Origin: Terriglobia bacterium
Lineage (GTDB): Bacteria > Acidobacteriota > Terriglobia > UBA7540
DNA length: 49,998 nucleotides
Assembly: GCA_020072655.1 (NCBI GenBank)
Contig: JAIQGH010000023.1
Location: forward strand, 1-49,998
Direction of reading: 5' to 3'
Numbering within the stretch: the first letter of the stretch is position 1; every line of letters starts with the position of its first letter. Shown here in pieces: positions 25,809-45,578 of this stretch. The notes under the pieces were generated by a model that worked only from the letters and a program-made list of their open reading frames with translations, made no database searches and was not told where the DNA came from. A program made the translations under genes and the position numbers.

Positions 25809-27396
25809 TTATTTGGGGCGAAGCACGCGGGTCAGCGGGCGCCCCTCAGCGCCCGAGGGCTGGTCTAAGCCCAACGCCGTAGCGAGGGTAGCGGCCAAGT
25901 CGACCGGCTGGACCGACTCAGCGTACGTTCCGGCACGGAAGGCGTCGCCCCAGAAGATTAGCGGCACCTGCGAGTCGTAGTTCCAGGGCGACCCATGGGT
26001 GGTGGTTTTGTCCGTATCCGCAGGCACGGCGAAGGGATCGAGGACGATAAAGACGTCTCCGCTGCGGCCCCTCTCGAAGCTGTTGACAGCTTGCCTGAAA
26101 AGAGGGCCTGGCGCGGAGTTTCCGTTCAGCAATTGTGTCCGTGTGAAAGCCGCTTTGACTCCCGAGACGCGCAGAGCGGCCTGGGCGACAACCATTTCGG
26201 CTCTCTCAGGGGGAATCTGTCTTCTCTTCAAAGCGTTTTGGTCGAGATACGAGGGCAGCCTCGATGGAGTCCTTTAGACCCGTGCCAGTGAACAAACCAA
26301 GACCCAGGTGATGCTCCCGGATAAACTGCGGCGTGGGAGCCACGCCGTGGTCGGCCGATAGAGCTATCCAAACGTTGCCCAATCCGACCGTCTGATCCAG
26401 CTTGGTGAAGAAGTCGGCGAGGGCACGGTCCGTCCGCAGGGTCGTATCGCTCACCTGGGGGCTGTAAGGACCAAACGCGTGGCCGACGTAGTCATTCGCG
26501 CTGAGGGAGATCGTCAGCAGGTCCGTCGCCGGACCTTGCCCCAGATGCTCATTGCGGATAGCCGCGAGAGCGAAGTCCAATTCGATTTCGTTCATGTAAG
26601 GCGTGGAGTTGAGCCACTCCAGGAATCGCGGGTCCGGGCACGGCTCTCCGCGTCCGGGTGCGAATTGGGAAAAGGTGCCCTGGGCCCCCGGCGTCTCAGG
26701 CAGGGCCTGCCAGCCCTTCCCGCAATACCCTCCGGCAGGGGAATGCGCGTTGAACTTGGCCACCCAGGAGGGAAGCGCGGACATGTAGTAGGTGCTCGAC
26801 ACGAAACTGCCGCTCGCGGTCTGATACCAGTAAACAGCATTGGCCGTGTGGCCGCCGGAAAGGACCGCCGCGCGATCTTTCAAGGAGACGGCAACAACCC
26901 GCGCCTGGAAACCCGACGCCATGCGCAGCTCGTCGCCCAGTGTGGTGTTCATCAAGTAGTGGGGAGACGCCCCTGGCGAGTCCGCCGGCCCTTTGTCGGT
27001 CGCCACGATTTTCGTGTTGGCATCCTCGACGCAATTCACCATTCGCGCCAGCGACCGATCAAACCAGTCGTTCCCGACGATGCCGTGCATGTCGGCGTAG
27101 GCTCCCGTGGCAAGAGTGGCATGCCCCGGCCCCGTGGAGTTGATCGCGTAATTATACCGGCAGGTGGTGAACCGCGCCCCGCTGAGGAGCATATTGAAAC
27201 CCCGCGCGACGAAGTATGGCCGGAACCGATCCAGGTAGTCATTTGGAAATTGGTCAATGATGATGACGATGACCAGCTGGGGCCGGTGAGGCACGGCGGC
27301 GGGCAGCGGGAATCTGCTTCTCTGCCAGCGTAGCGAAATGATCAGACCTGCTACGATGAGAAGCAGGATCGCAACGAGGAAGGATCGCCGGCGCAA
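25809..27396 (-). pseudogene. Alkaline phosphatase/type I phosphodiesterase superfamily, frameshifted
   Basis: Two overlapping frames together make one protein of about 530 aa. Frame 1 (27396 to 26206) starts at a TTG with AGGAGG 8 nt upstream and a membrane anchor (SFLVAILLLIVAGLIISL). It carries the metal and nucleophile region (VIIIDQFPNDYLDRF; NSTGPGHATLATG with the Thr nucleophile) and SADHGVAPT. It ends prematurely at 26206. Frame 2 (from about 26231 to 25809) continues with RAEMVVAQAALRVSGV, RSGDVFIVLDPF and THGSPWNYDSQVPLIFWG, which holds the last metal His. About 25 residues usual at the join also seem missing. Either a real pseudogene or a sequencing error. Confidence 0.8.
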
Positions 27397-27653
27397 AGTT
27401 CTAGCCTCCTCTCCCGAGGGGAGACAACAGGCTGCCGCTTGAGACTTGCCTACTGTCAGGGGTCGCCCACGGGGCTGCTGTTTGTGAAATGAGCAGTGTA
27501 CCAAAAATGGTTTGAGGGGATTGACGAAAGATGACTCCGCGAACGCGGGTACCAGTAGAGGCCGGGGCGGCTCCTGCCTCCTCCCCTCCGTGCTGCACAT
27601 CATTCTTACGGGAGAGAGAAGGTACTTGCGCACCTCCAAAACCGCAATCTCGC
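27397..27653. other. Intergenic region upstream of the str cluster
   Basis: About 255 bases between the phosphatase start (minus) and the rpsL promoter (plus), a divergent promoter region. I see no gene here; overlapping minus frames are the unconserved N-terminal extension of the phosphatase frame. Confidence 0.5.
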
Positions 27654-27683
27654 TTGACAGTTTTCGGGGGTGTCTGCTAAATT
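27654..27683 (+). promoter_or_regulatory. Sigma-70-type promoter for rpsL cluster
   Basis: A perfect -35 TTGACA (27654-27659), an 18-base spacer and -10 TAAATT (27678-27683). It predicts transcription from near 27690 and an 80-base leader before rpsL. It is the best promoter match seen upstream of the ribosomal and polymerase genes. Confidence 0.7.
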
Positions 27684-27769
27684 TGTAGGGTTTGCACCTG
27701 AGAAATTTTTTCCCCCGTGAATCCGCCCGGAATGTGGCGGGCGGGGGCGGAGGTGCCTGAGAGCCGCGA

Positions 27770-28147
27770 ATGCCGACGTTTAACCAACTGGTTCGCTTGG
27801 GGCGGAAGAGGCCGCGGTACAAGACCTCGAGTCCCGCGCTCCAAACCTGCCCGCAAAAGCGCGGTGTGTGCGTGCGCGTCTACACCCAGACCCCCAAGAA
27901 ACCGAATTCGGCGCTGCGCAAGGTGGCGCGCGTCCGGCTCGTCAACGGCATGGAGGTCACAACTTATATTCCCGGCATCGGCCACAACCTTCAGGAGCAC
28001 TCGATTGTGCTGATCCGGGGCGGACGCGTGAAGGATCTGCCCGGGGTGCGCTACCACGTCATCCGCGGCACGCTCGATTCGGCAGGGGTGGGCGACCGGC
28101 GACAGGGGCGCTCGAAATACGGCGCCAAGCGTCCGAAGGCATCATAG
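27770..28147 (+). CDS. rpsL: 30S ribosomal protein S12
   Basis: 125 aa, normal length. Universal S12 blocks: [52 protein letters not shown] and [14 protein letters not shown]. The decoding-centre lysines (KKPNS; RVKDLPG) are wild type, so no streptomycin-resistance change is visible. First gene of the long cluster. Confidence 0.98.
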   Translation: MPTFNQLVRLGRKRPRYKTSSPALQTCPQKRGVCVRVYTQTPKKPNSALRKVARVRLVNGMEVTTYIPGIGHNLQEHSIVLIRGGRVKDLPGVRYHVIRGTLDSAGVGDRRQGRSKYGAKRPKAS

Positions 28148-28151
28148 GAGA

Positions 28152-28213
28152 GCAGTAGGCAGCAGGCAGCGGCTCGATCTCGACTGGCCGCTGATGACAG
28201 AAGGCTGAAGCTA
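28152..28213. repeat. Word repeat AGTAGGCAGCAGGCAG / GCTGATGACAGAAGGCTGAAG
   Basis: Fills most of the 70-base rpsL-rpsG gap. It has a GCAGTAGGCAGCAGGCAGCGGC tract followed by GGCCGCTGATGACAGAAGGCTGAAGC. GCAGCGGC can pair with GGCCGCTG. The words resemble the repeats at 20921 and 32258. rpsG consequently has only a weak ribosome-binding site. Confidence 0.5.
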
Positions 28214-28217
28214 AAGT

Positions 28218-28688
28218 ATGCCACGCAAGGGGACAGTTGCACGGCGAGAAGTAGGGGCTGATCCGATTTACGCCAACCCGCTCGTACAGAAGTTCATCAA
28301 TTGCATCATGTACGAGGGGAAGCAAACGGTGGCGCAGGATATCGTTTACAGCGCGTTCGATCTGGTTAAAGAGCGCGCGAACGATGATCCGCTGAAGATC
28401 TTCAAGAAGGCCGTTGATAACGTCAAGCCGGTCCTGGAGGTCAAGACGCGCCGCGTGGGCGGCGCCAACTATCAGGTGCCGGTGGAAGTGAATCGGAATC
28501 GCCAGACCTCGTTAAGTCTCCGCTGGATTATCGGCTATGCGCGCGAGCGGGGCGAGAAATCGATGACGGAGCGCTTGGCCGCGGAGCTGCTCGATGCAGC
28601 GAACAACCGCGGGGGGGCAATCAAAAAGCGCGACGACACGCACCGCATGGCTGAGGCCAACAAGGCGTTTGCCCACTACCGCTGGTAA
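28218..28688 (+). CDS. rpsG: 30S ribosomal protein S7
   Basis: 156 aa. Typical S7: [70 protein letters not shown] and the C-terminal [21 protein letters not shown]. It binds the 3' domain of 16S rRNA. Second gene of the cluster. Confidence 0.98.
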   Translation: MPRKGTVARREVGADPIYANPLVQKFINCIMYEGKQTVAQDIVYSAFDLVKERANDDPLKIFKKAVDNVKPVLEVKTRRVGGANYQVPVEVNRNRQTSLSLRWIIGYARERGEKSMTERLAAELLDAANNRGGAIKKRDDTHRMAEANKAFAHYRW

Positions 28689-28850
28689 CTCCGCTCAGCG
28701 GGATGTGCTTTGGCAGGGCGGGAGGTGGCTCCACCCCGGACCACGATCCGCCTTGTGCTCCGCGTCTGCGGGGCCCCATTGCTCAATAAGCGAAGGGGAG
28801 CCTGATCTTGATCTCGACGATGAAGATCGGGTGGGTGCTAATTTCCGTTT

Positions 28851-31004
28851 ATGCCGCGAACTGTGCCACTCGAGAAAACCCGGAACATCGGCATCATGGC
28901 GCACATCGATGCCGGGAAGACGACCACGACCGAGCGGATCCTCTATTACACGGGGATCACGCACAAGATGGGTGAGGTGCATGAAGGCACCGCCGTCATG
29001 GACTGGATGGAGCAGGAACAGGAACGCGGCATCACCATCACCTCCGCCGCCACGACCTGTTTCTGGAACGACATCCGCATCAACATCATCGACACGCCGG
29101 GTCACGTGGATTTCACGGCGGAAGTTGAACGGTCGCTCCGGGTTCTCGACGGAGCGATTGCCATTTTAGGGGGGGTCGAAGGCGTCGAGCCGCAGACCGA
29201 AGCCGTGTGGCGGCAGGCGGACAAATACCGCGTCCCGCGCATCGTCTTCGTCAACAAAATGGACCGCGTGGGCGCGGATTTTGAGGGTTGCCTCCGGGAT
29301 CTCCGCTCCAAGCTTCGGGCTACACCCGTGGCCGTTCAATTACCGCTCCTTGCGGAAGACGATTTCCTCGGGGTGATCGACCTGATCGAAGAACAGGCGG
29401 TTGTTTACAAAGATGAAACCCTGGGAGCGATGTACGACGTAACCGCGATCCCCGCCGAGCACCGGGAGAAAGTCCGCCAGTACCGCGAGCAGATGATCGA
29501 AGCTCTCGGCGAAGTCGACGACCACATTCTGGGCAAGTACGTGCACGGCGAGGCCGTCACGGCCGAGGAGCTTCGCGCCGCCCTGCGCCGCGGCACGATC
29601 GACCTGAAAGTCTTTCCCGTCCTGTGTGGCTCGGCGTTCAAGAACAAGGGCATCCAGCCCTTGCTCGACGCGGTCGTGAATTACCTCCCCTCCCCAATGG
29701 ACATTCCTCCCGCCGAGGGCCAATCCCTCGATGGAGAAAAAACTCTCACCCGCGCCGCCGACGACAACGCGCCGTTTGCCGCCCTGGTTTTCAAGATTAT
29801 GACCGATCCGTTCGTTGGCCAATTGGCGTTTCTGCGTGTCTATTCCGGCTCGCTCGAAGTTGGCGAGTTCGTCTACAACCCGCGTCGCGACCGCCGGGAG
29901 CGCGTCAGCCGGCTGCTCAAGATGCACGCCAACAAGCGTGAGGAAATCACAGAAGTCTACGCCGGGGACATTGCCGCGGCCGTCGGTCTCAAGACCGTCT
30001 CGACGGGTGATACGGTTTGCCACGAGAGGGCGCCGATCGTTTTCGAGGCCATGGATTTCCCCACGCCCGTGATTTCGGTGGCCATCGAGCCCAAGACCAA
30101 GGCCGACCAGGAGAAGATGGGCCTGGCGCTCTCCAAGTTGACTCAGGAAGACCCGACCTTCAAGGTCCACACGGATCCCGATACCGGACAGACCTTGATT
30201 AGCGGGATGGGCGAGTTGCACCTCGAAATCCTGGTGGACCGGATGATGCGCGAGTTCAGCGTGGCCGCGAACGTCGGCCGCCCGCAAGTGGCTTATCGCG
30301 AGACCGTCAGCGGCGCCGCGGAAGCCGAGGGCAAGTACATCCGCCAGACCGGCGGCCGAGGCCAGTACGGCCACGTCTCCTTGCGCGTTGACCCGCTGCC
30401 CCATCCCGATCCCGCCGCCATCACAGAAATCACCAAGAAAAAACCGCTGAACAAGTTCGATGGAGAGCTCAACCTGCTTTTCCTCGACGAGATCGTGGGG
30501 GGCGTGGTTCCCCGGGAATACATCCCGGCGGTCTACCAGGGCGTGCGCGAGGCCATGGAAAGCGGCGTGCTCGCTGGGTACGAGATGACCGGCGTCCAGG
30601 TGGCGCTCACCGACGGGTCGTATCACGAGGTGGATTCTTCCGAGATCGCGTTCAAAATCGCGGGCTCCATCGGGTTCAAGGAGGCGGCTCGCAAGGCCAA
30701 GCCGGTGCTGCTCGAGCCGGTGATGAAAGTCGAAGTCGTGGTCCCCGAGGAGTACATGGGAGATGTGCTGGGCGACCTGAGCGCCCGCCGAGGGCATATC
30801 GAAGGCATGGAGAAGCGCGGCTCGACGCAGATCCTGCGCTCGACCGTGCCGCTGGCGGAGATGTTCGGCTATGCCACCGACCTCCGCTCGCGCACGCAGG
30901 GGCGGGCATCGTACTCGATGCATTTCTTGCGCTATGAGCAGACCCCGCCCGCGATTGCCGAGGAAGTGATCGCGCGCGTGCAAGGTCGCGCGGTGGGCAA
31001 ATGA
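28851..31004 (+). CDS. fusA: Elongation factor G
   Basis: 717 aa. G1 AHIDAGKT (17-24), G3 DTPGH (81-85), G4 NKMD (135-138). Domains II-V are present, including GRGQYGHV in domain IV. An insertion of about 20 residues ([20 protein letters not shown], near residues 516-535) lies at the start of domain IV, where most EF-G proteins have a short loop. The ATG at 28851 has no clear Shine-Dalgarno, and the 162-base rpsG-fusA gap shows no gene. It drives translocation and ribosome recycling. Confidence 0.97.
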   Translation: MPRTVPLEKTRNIGIMAHIDAGKTTTTERILYYTGITHKMGEVHEGTAVMDWMEQEQERGITITSAATTCFWNDIRINIIDTPGHVDFTAEVERSLRVLDGAIAILGGVEGVEPQTEAVWRQADKYRVPRIVFVNKMDRVGADFEGCLRDLRSKLRATPVAVQLPLLAEDDFLGVIDLIEEQAVVYKDETLGAMYDVTAIPAEHREKVRQYREQMIEALGEVDDHILGKYVHGEAVTAEELRAALRRGTIDLKVFPVLCGSAFKNKGIQPLLDAVVNYLPSPMDIPPAEGQSLDGEKTLTRAADDNAPFAALVFKIMTDPFVGQLAFLRVYSGSLEVGEFVYNPRRDRRERVSRLLKMHANKREEITEVYAGDIAAAVGLKTVSTGDTVCHERAPIVFEAMDFPTPVISVAIEPKTKADQEKMGLALSKLTQEDPTFKVHTDPDTGQTLISGMGELHLEILVDRMMREFSVAANVGRPQVAYRETVSGAAEAEGKYIRQTGGRGQYGHVSLRVDPLPHPDPAAITEITKKKPLNKFDGELNLLFLDEIVGGVVPREYIPAVYQGVREAMESGVLAGYEMTGVQVALTDGSYHEVDSSEIAFKIAGSIGFKEAARKAKPVLLEPVMKVEVVVPEEYMGDVLGDLSARRGHIEGMEKRGSTQILRSTVPLAEMFGYATDLRSRTQGRASYSMHFLRYEQTPPAIAEEVIARVQGRAVGK

Positions 31005-31059
31005 TCTTGACCTGGAGTGGAACGGGAATCCCAAATTCTGCGAGTGAGGCATAAGGACC

Positions 31060-32250
<1,191 letters not shown>

Positions 32251-32253
32251 AGC

Positions 32254-32302
32254 CGCCAGCCGTCAGCCGATGCACTCCAGGCTGATCGCTGAGCGCTGAA
32301 GG
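32254..32302. repeat. CAGCCGTCAGCC / GGCTGATCGCTGAGCGCTGA inverted repeat
   Basis: In the tuf-rpmG gap: left arm CAGCCGTCAGCCGAT (32258-32272), short loop, right arm AGGCTGATCGCTGAGCGCTGA (32279-32299). The words GCTGA/TCAGC alternate, giving several possible pairings. No T-tract follows. Confidence 0.6.
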
Positions 32303-32311
32303 CCAGAGAGA

Positions 32312-32461
32312 ATGCGCGAGATCATTACTTTGCAGTGTGGCGATTGTAAGAACCGCAATTACACGACGACGAAGAACAAGAAGAAGAATCAGGACCGGCT
32401 GGAGCTGAAGAAGTTTTGCCCGACCTGCCGGCACCACACGGTGCACAAGGAAGTCAAGTGA
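32312..32461 (+). CDS. rpmG: 50S ribosomal protein L33
   Basis: 49 aa, shorter than most gene finders' limit: [20 protein letters not shown], then [19 protein letters not shown] and [10 protein letters not shown]. The zinc-type Cys pairs C9/C12 and C37/C40 are present, so this is the C+ form. The location between tuf and tRNA-Trp/secE is the usual one. Confidence 0.97.
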   Translation: MREIITLQCGDCKNRNYTTTKNKKKNQDRLELKKFCPTCRHHTVHKEVK

Positions 32462-32536
32462 CGAGTGACGAGCGAAATACAGGAACGTTGCTGCGGAGTT
32501 TGGCTTGTCACTTTTCACTGGTCACTTGTCACTGTT
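32459..32536. repeat. GTGACGAGTGAC-word inverted repeat after rpmG
   Basis: The left arm starts on the rpmG stop codon (TGACGAGTGACGAG, 32459-32472). The right arm (CTTGTCACTTTTCACTGGTC, continuing to 32536) precedes tRNA-Trp by 5 bases. It is the same family as 11567 and 45362. Confidence 0.7.
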
Positions 32537-32541
32537 CTTAA

Positions 32542-32617
32542 AGGGGCGTCAGATTAACGGCTAATCTGCCGGTCTCCAAAACCGGTCATGGGGGTTCAAA
32601 TCCCTCCGCCCCTGCCA
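32542..32617 (+). tRNA. tRNA-Trp (CCA)
   Basis: 76 nt including encoded CCA. Acceptor AGGGGCG pairs with CGCCCCT, discriminator G. The anticodon loop CTCCAAA gives CCA. The T arm contains GGTTCAAATCC. Its position before secE is conserved in many bacteria. Confidence 0.97.
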
Positions 32618-32681
32618 AGGGATAAGCAGCCCCGGCCCGAGGCCGGCACATCGCAACGAAAGGAAGACGCTCCCTGGAACG

Positions 32682-32927
32682 ATGGCGAAAGCGATGGCGG
32701 AAGAATTAGGTGTTTCCACAAACTCCTGGCTTCACCTGCGCGACTACGTGACGGAAGTGCGCGGCGAGATGAAGCGCGTCACCTGGCCGGGCAAGCAGGA
32801 GATTTACGGGACCACGGTCATGGTGATCTTGACGACTTTCCTCTTCGGGATCTACTTCGCCATTTGCGATTGGGGCTTCCGGCACCTCGTGGGGAGCATT
32901 CTGCGGGCGTTTCTGCACACCCGCTAG
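32682..32927 (+). CDS. secE: Preprotein translocase subunit SecE
   Basis: 81 aa. Single-span SecE: cytoplasmic amphipathic helix with EVRGEMKRVTWPGKQEI (the family signature) and one transmembrane helix TTVMVILTTFLFGIYFAIC. Stabilises SecY in the Sec translocon. Adjacent to nusG as usual. Confidence 0.97.
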   Translation: MAKAMAEELGVSTNSWLHLRDYVTEVRGEMKRVTWPGKQEIYGTTVMVILTTFLFGIYFAICDWGFRHLVGSILRAFLHTR

Positions 32928-32983
32928 GCGGACGGCGGCGGGGCGGCGCGGGGCGCTGGCGGGCCATTGAGAGAATGTTGGGC

Positions 32984-33514
32984 ATGACCAAGAACTGGTA
33001 CATCATTCACACCTACTCGGGATTCGAGAAAAAGGTCGCCGAGACGCTCAAGAGCCGCGTGGAAGCCGCGGGGCTGCAGGAGCATTTCGGAGAGATCATG
33101 ATCCCCACTGAGGACGTGATCGAAATGCGGAGCGGCAAGAAGGTGGTGACGCCGAAGCTGTTCTACCCGGGCTACGTGCTGGTGGAAATGGACATGAACA
33201 ACGACACCTGGCACATGGTGCGCTCCACGCCGCGGGTGACGGGCTTTGTGGGTTCCGGACAGATGCCCCCGCCGCTGACCCCGGAGGAAGTGGACCGCAT
33301 CCTGCACAAAGTCGAGGTGGCGGCGGAGCACCCCAAGCCCAAACTGAAGTTCGATCGGGGCGAGAGTGTGAAGATCACCGACGGCCCGTTCAAGGACTTC
33401 ACGGGCCTCGTCGATGAGATCAACGACGACCGCTCCACGCTCCGCGTGATGGTGACCATCTTCGGACGGTCAACGCCGGTCGAATTGGACTTCTATCAAG
33501 TCGAGAAGCAGTGA
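32984..33514 (+). CDS. nusG: Transcription antitermination protein NusG
   Basis: 176 aa from the ATG at 32984; an in-frame ATG at 32975 is the alternative. NGN domain WYIIHTYSGFEKKVAETL...KLFYPGYVLVEMDMNNDTWHMVRSTPRVTGFVG; C-terminal KOW domain GESVKITDGPFKDFTGLVDEIN. It couples RNA polymerase to Rho and the ribosome. The stop codon overlaps a GTG of the next frame. Confidence 0.97.
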   Translation: MTKNWYIIHTYSGFEKKVAETLKSRVEAAGLQEHFGEIMIPTEDVIEMRSGKKVVTPKLFYPGYVLVEMDMNNDTWHMVRSTPRVTGFVGSGQMPPPLTPEEVDRILHKVEVAAEHPKPKLKFDRGESVKITDGPFKDFTGLVDEINDDRSTLRVMVTIFGRSTPVELDFYQVEKQ

Positions 33515-33531
33515 GGGAACTGCTGGCGGAA

Positions 33532-33927
33532 ATGAGTGTGTTCTCAAGTAAGCTGATTGTCTGGAATCCCACGGACCCGTCAAGGGCGGAAGAATTCGAG
33601 GTCTGGGTAGATACCGGGGCCAGTTATAGCTGGGTTTCGCGTTCGCGTTTGGAGGCCATGGGCATTCGCCCGACGCGACGCATGATCTTCCGCACCATTG
33701 AAGGCCGCACGATCGAACGAGAGCTGGCAGCCGTCTTCGTCAGAGTGGACGGATACACGGGCGGTGACACCCTCGTGATGGCGGAGTCGGGAGACTCCGA
33801 AGTGTTGGGAGCCCACACACTCGAAAGCTTGGGGCTGACCGTCGACCCGATAAAGAAAGAACTCGTGCCCACCGTCGGATTGGCGCTGCTCGGCAGCGCG
33901 AAAGGATCGAGGATCCCCTGCGGTTAG
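33532..33927 (+). CDS. Retropepsin-like (clan AA) aspartyl protease inserted between nusG and rplK
   Basis: 131 aa from the ATG at 33532; a GTG at 33511 overlaps the nusG stop. The catalytic triad DTGA is at residues 27-30 (EFEVWVDTGASYSWVSRSRLE), with a flap-like strand pair and the hydrophobic-hydrophobic-Gly signature VLGAHTLESLGL later on. With a single DTG motif it should work as a homodimer, like retroviral proteases. There is no signal peptide or membrane span. Small proteins of this type are scattered in bacteria, often near toxin or mobile genes; here it sits inside the nusG-rplK junction. Substrate unknown. Confidence 0.8.
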   Translation: MSVFSSKLIVWNPTDPSRAEEFEVWVDTGASYSWVSRSRLEAMGIRPTRRMIFRTIEGRTIERELAAVFVRVDGYTGGDTLVMAESGDSEVLGAHTLESLGLTVDPIKKELVPTVGLALLGSAKGSRIPCG

Positions 33928-33959
33928 AAATCGACAATCGCTCGTAAGGACAGGAAACC

Positions 33960-34391
33960 ATGGCCAAGAGAATCATCGCAATGGTCAAACTTCAGATCGC
34001 GGCGGGGAAAGCCACTCCCGCTCCGCCCGTGGGGCCGGCGCTCGGCCAGCACGGCGTGAACATTATGGAGTTCTGCAAGGCGTTCAACGCCAAGACCTCT
34101 GCGAAGGATCAGGAAGGTTTGGTGATTCCGGTGGTGATTACCGTCTATCACGACCGCACCTTTACTTTCATCACCAAGACACCGCCCGCGTCAGTGCTGC
34201 TCAAGCGCGTGGCGGGCATCGCCAAGGGTTCGGGCGAGCCCAACAAGACTAAGGTGGGCAAGGTCACTGAAAAGCAGGTCGAGGAGATCGCCAAGCAGAA
34301 ACTACCCGACCTCAACGCGCGGGATTTGGCGGCCGCGGTGGCGACCGTCAAAGGCACGGCACGCAGCATGGGAATTGAGATTGTCCCCTAA
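33960..34391 (+). CDS. rplK: 50S ribosomal protein L11
   Basis: 143 aa. L11 blocks [52 protein letters not shown] and the C-terminal [21 protein letters not shown] precedes the ATG. It binds the GTPase-associated centre of 23S rRNA. Confidence 0.98.
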   Translation: MAKRIIAMVKLQIAAGKATPAPPVGPALGQHGVNIMEFCKAFNAKTSAKDQEGLVIPVVITVYHDRTFTFITKTPPASVLLKRVAGIAKGSGEPNKTKVGKVTEKQVEEIAKQKLPDLNARDLAAAVATVKGTARSMGIEIVP

Positions 34392-34400
34392 GTGCGGGGA

Positions 34401-34478
34401 CGAAAATCGAAACTCGAAAATCGAAATCCGGGGCAAGGCCGGAGATGTGGTTCACGAGTTTCGAGTTTTGATTTTCGG
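34401..34478. repeat. GAAACTCGAAAATCGAAA-word inverted repeat between rplK and rplA
   Basis: Left arm 34401-34431 (CGAAAATCGAAACTCGAAAA...), right arm 34455-34478 (CGAGTTTCGAGTTTTGATTT...). It fills most of the 102-base rplK-rplA gap, which in most bacteria is only a few bases. Same word family as 22034 and 48524. Confidence 0.75.
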
Positions 34479-34493
34479 TGCGGAGCAGAAGGA

Positions 34494-35189
34494 ATGGCCA
34501 AAGCAGGCAAGAAATATGCGGCATCCGCCAAGCTGGTGGAGAAGCCCGCCTACACCCTGACGGAAGCGATGCCGGTGCTCAAGAAGGCGGCCTTCGCCAA
34601 ATTCGACGAGACGGTGGAAGTGGCCATGCGCCTGGGCGTCGACCCCAAGCACGCCGACCAAATGGTGCGCGGCACGGTGGTGCTGCCGCACGGGCTGGGC
34701 AAGTCGAAGCGGGTGATCGTCATTGCCTCCGGCGACAAGGTGCGCGAGGCGCGCGAAGCGGGCGCGGACGAAGTGGGCGGTGATGATATCGTGCAGAGGA
34801 TTCAGGGCGGCTGGATGGACTTCGACGCCGTCGTCGCCACGCCGGACATGATGAAGTCCGTCGGCCGGCTTGGCAAAGTCCTCGGCCCGCGCGGCTTGAT
34901 GCCCAACCCCAAGACCGGCACCGTGACGCTCGATGTGGCGCGCGCGGTGCGCGAGGTCAAGGCCGGAAAGGTGGAGTTCCGCGTGGACAAGACGGGCATC
35001 ATCCACTGCCCGGTCGGCAAGGTCTCCTTCGAGCCCGAGAAGCTGGCCGACAACGCCGCCGCCTTGATCCAAAGCGTGCTCAAGGCCAAGCCCGCCTCCG
35101 CGAAGGGCCGCTACGTCCGCAGCATTGTGATCTCATCCACCATGGGGCCGGGCTTTGCGATTGATCTGGCCTCCGTGGAAGCGGCGTAG
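34494..35189 (+). CDS. rplA: 50S ribosomal protein L1
   Basis: 231 aa from the ATG at 34494 (AGAAGGA just upstream). Typical L1: [50 protein letters not shown] and [19 protein letters not shown]. In many bacteria L1 represses its own operon. A longer frame from 34392 is an artefact of the repeat. Confidence 0.98.
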   Translation: MAKAGKKYAASAKLVEKPAYTLTEAMPVLKKAAFAKFDETVEVAMRLGVDPKHADQMVRGTVVLPHGLGKSKRVIVIASGDKVREAREAGADEVGGDDIVQRIQGGWMDFDAVVATPDMMKSVGRLGKVLGPRGLMPNPKTGTVTLDVARAVREVKAGKVEFRVDKTGIIHCPVGKVSFEPEKLADNAAALIQSVLKAKPASAKGRYVRSIVISSTMGPGFAIDLASVEAA

Positions 35190-35213
35190 ACGGGTAGTCA
35201 GAGGGGAAAGCAC

Positions 35214-35750
35214 ATGAAGCGGGAAGATAAGCAGAAGCAAGCCGAGGCTCTCCACGCGGAACTGGAGAGGGCCCGTACGGTGATTCTCTCGGGCTTCGAA
35301 GGCATCACGGTCGCCCAGGATACGGAGCTTCGCCGCAAAGTGGCGAGCACGGGCGGGCGCTATGAGGTCGTCAAGAACACACTCGTCGAGCGGGCGGCCA
35401 AGGGAACGCCCGTCGAGGCGGTGGCCGCGAAGTTGCGCGGAACAACCTCCCTGGCCTATACGACGACGGACCCGGTTGCGCTGGCCAAGACGCTGACCGC
35501 CTACGCGAAAGAAAACCCGAAGCTCGTCTTCAAGGCCGGAGTGGTCGAGGGGCGCGTTGTCGCCCTGAAAGACCTCGAGGCGATCGCCAGCCTGCCAGCG
35601 CGCGAAGCGCTGTTGGCCAAGGTCCTCTTTCTGCTCAACTCGCCGGCGCAGCGGCTGGCCGGCGCGTTCTCAGCGGTGGCACGCAACCTGGCTTTCGTGG
35701 TGCAGCAAGGGGTCAAGGAAAACAAGTTTAAGGAATCAGCCGGCAATTAG
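35214..35750 (+). CDS. rplJ: 50S ribosomal protein L10
   Basis: 178 aa. N-terminal L10 domain with [18 protein letters not shown] and the C-terminal helix that anchors L7/L12 dimers. It starts only 24 bases after rplA, so there is no room for the usual long L10-binding leader before rplJ. Confidence 0.97.
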   Translation: MKREDKQKQAEALHAELERARTVILSGFEGITVAQDTELRRKVASTGGRYEVVKNTLVERAAKGTPVEAVAAKLRGTTSLAYTTTDPVALAKTLTAYAKENPKLVFKAGVVEGRVVALKDLEAIASLPAREALLAKVLFLLNSPAQRLAGAFSAVARNLAFVVQQGVKENKFKESAGN

Positions 35751-35817
35751 AGTCGGCGTCGGCAGGCGTCGGAGATCAGACCGCGTCGGCCACAAGGTTC
35801 AGGAGGAGAACACGACG

Positions 35818-36204
35818 ATGTCAGAACGGGTAGAAAAGCTGGTCGAAGATATCAAGGGGCTGACGCTTCTGGAGGCGGCGTCCCTGGTCAAGCGGCTCGA
35901 GGAGACGCTGGGCGTCTCGGCGGCTGCGGCGGCTCCCGTAGTGGTGGCGGGGGCGGGGGCTGGGGCGGCGGCCGCGGCTCCGGCGGAGGAGCAGACGGAA
36001 TTCAACGTGATCCTGACCGCCGTGGGCGCCAACAAGATCAACGTGATCAAAGCCGTCCGTGAAGTCACCAGCCTGGGCCTCAAGGAGGCCAAGGATCTGG
36101 TGGATGGCGCGCCGAAACCGATCAAGGAAGGCGTGAGCAAGGAAGAGGCCGAGAACATCCGGAAGAAGTTCACCGACGCGGGCGCGACGGTAGAAGTGAA
36201 GTAG
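35818..36204 (+). CDS. rplL: 50S ribosomal protein L7/L12
   Basis: 128 aa. N-terminal dimerisation helices, an Ala/Gly hinge ([19 protein letters not shown]) and the factor-binding domain [52 protein letters not shown] precedes the ATG. The GC-rich hinge is longer than average. Confidence 0.98.
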   Translation: MSERVEKLVEDIKGLTLLEAASLVKRLEETLGVSAAAAAPVVVAGAGAGAAAAAPAEEQTEFNVILTAVGANKINVIKAVREVTSLGLKEAKDLVDGAPKPIKEGVSKEEAENIRKKFTDAGATVEVK

Positions 36205-36434
36205 CTTTGCCGACGGGCCGGATTCCGCAGGGGTGTCCGGCGCCTTTCCTCCCCCCGGCGGGGAAGAAAGTGATGTGTCCTCACGAGCGAGAGGTCCGAC
36301 GCTCCTGTAGGCTGCCAAGCTGTGGACGCACGAGCTTTGCATCCTCCCGCTCGAAAAGTGCATCAGAGCTATTAAGGGCTTGGTGTCGCTAAGACCTCCA
36401 GTTTCTCCGAATTCTCTGGCAAGGAGCAGAAGGT
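36205..36434. other. rplL-rpoB intergenic region
   Basis: 230 bases without a gene. A GC-rich stem, CCCCCCGGCGGGG, lies near 36253-36265 with no T-tract. In many bacteria an attenuator in this gap sets the polymerase-to-ribosome ratio; nothing here proves one. Confidence 0.4.
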
Positions 36435-41090
<4,656 letters not shown>

Positions 41091-41153
41091 CGAGGCTCAG
41101 CGCCCCGGCGGCGACAACCATGAAATGCTTTTCTCCTTCAAAGGAGGCCTACC

Positions 41154-45356
<4,203 letters not shown>

Positions 45357-45361
45357 CTGCA

Positions 45362-45420
45362 GTGACGAGTGACCAGTGACAAGTCCGAAGAGACTGGGTT
45401 AGTTCGTCACTGGTCACTTC
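45362..45420. repeat. GTGACGAGTGACCAGTGAC-word inverted repeat after rpoC
   Basis: Left arm 45362-45382, right arm GTCACTGGTCACTTC at 45406-45420, loop about 23 bases. It stands where an operon terminator is expected but lacks a T-tract. Third member of the GTGAC family. Confidence 0.7.
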
Positions 45421-45437
45421 GCTTATGCAATTCATCT

Positions 45438-45578
45438 GCTGAATGGGTCCGCGACAAAGAAGCTGCCAACCTGTGCGATTACTTCGCGCCGAACCCTACC
45501 TTGTATGCCCGCGGCAACCGCCCCACCTCCAAGGCCGACGACGCCAAGAAGAAGTTCGATTCGCTATTCAATACGTGA
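45438..45578 (+). pseudogene. C-terminal remnant of a small protein (CDYFAPNP...ADDAKKKFDSLF)
   Basis: The frame gives EWVRDKEAANLCDYFAPNPT, LYARGNRPTS, then KADDAKKKFDSLFNT and stop. It has no credible start or ribosome-binding site upstream, where the rpoC-distal repeat intrudes. The same ending (TADDAKKKFDSLFKA, stop) recurs at 46269-46312. This looks like the tail of a small cysteine-containing protein, broken at its 5' end; family not identified with confidence. Confidence 0.5.
45534..45571 (+). repeat. 38-bp direct repeat, left copy
   Basis: Identical over 38 bases to 46269-46306; begins GCCGACGACGCC and ends TCGCTATTCAA. It encodes ADDAKKKFDSLF. The pair brackets the four-helix-bundle gene. 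Confidence 0.9.

Noticed and set aside
35190-35213. L10 leader before rplJ
   Set aside because: Only 24 bases separate rplA and rplJ, too short for the known leader.
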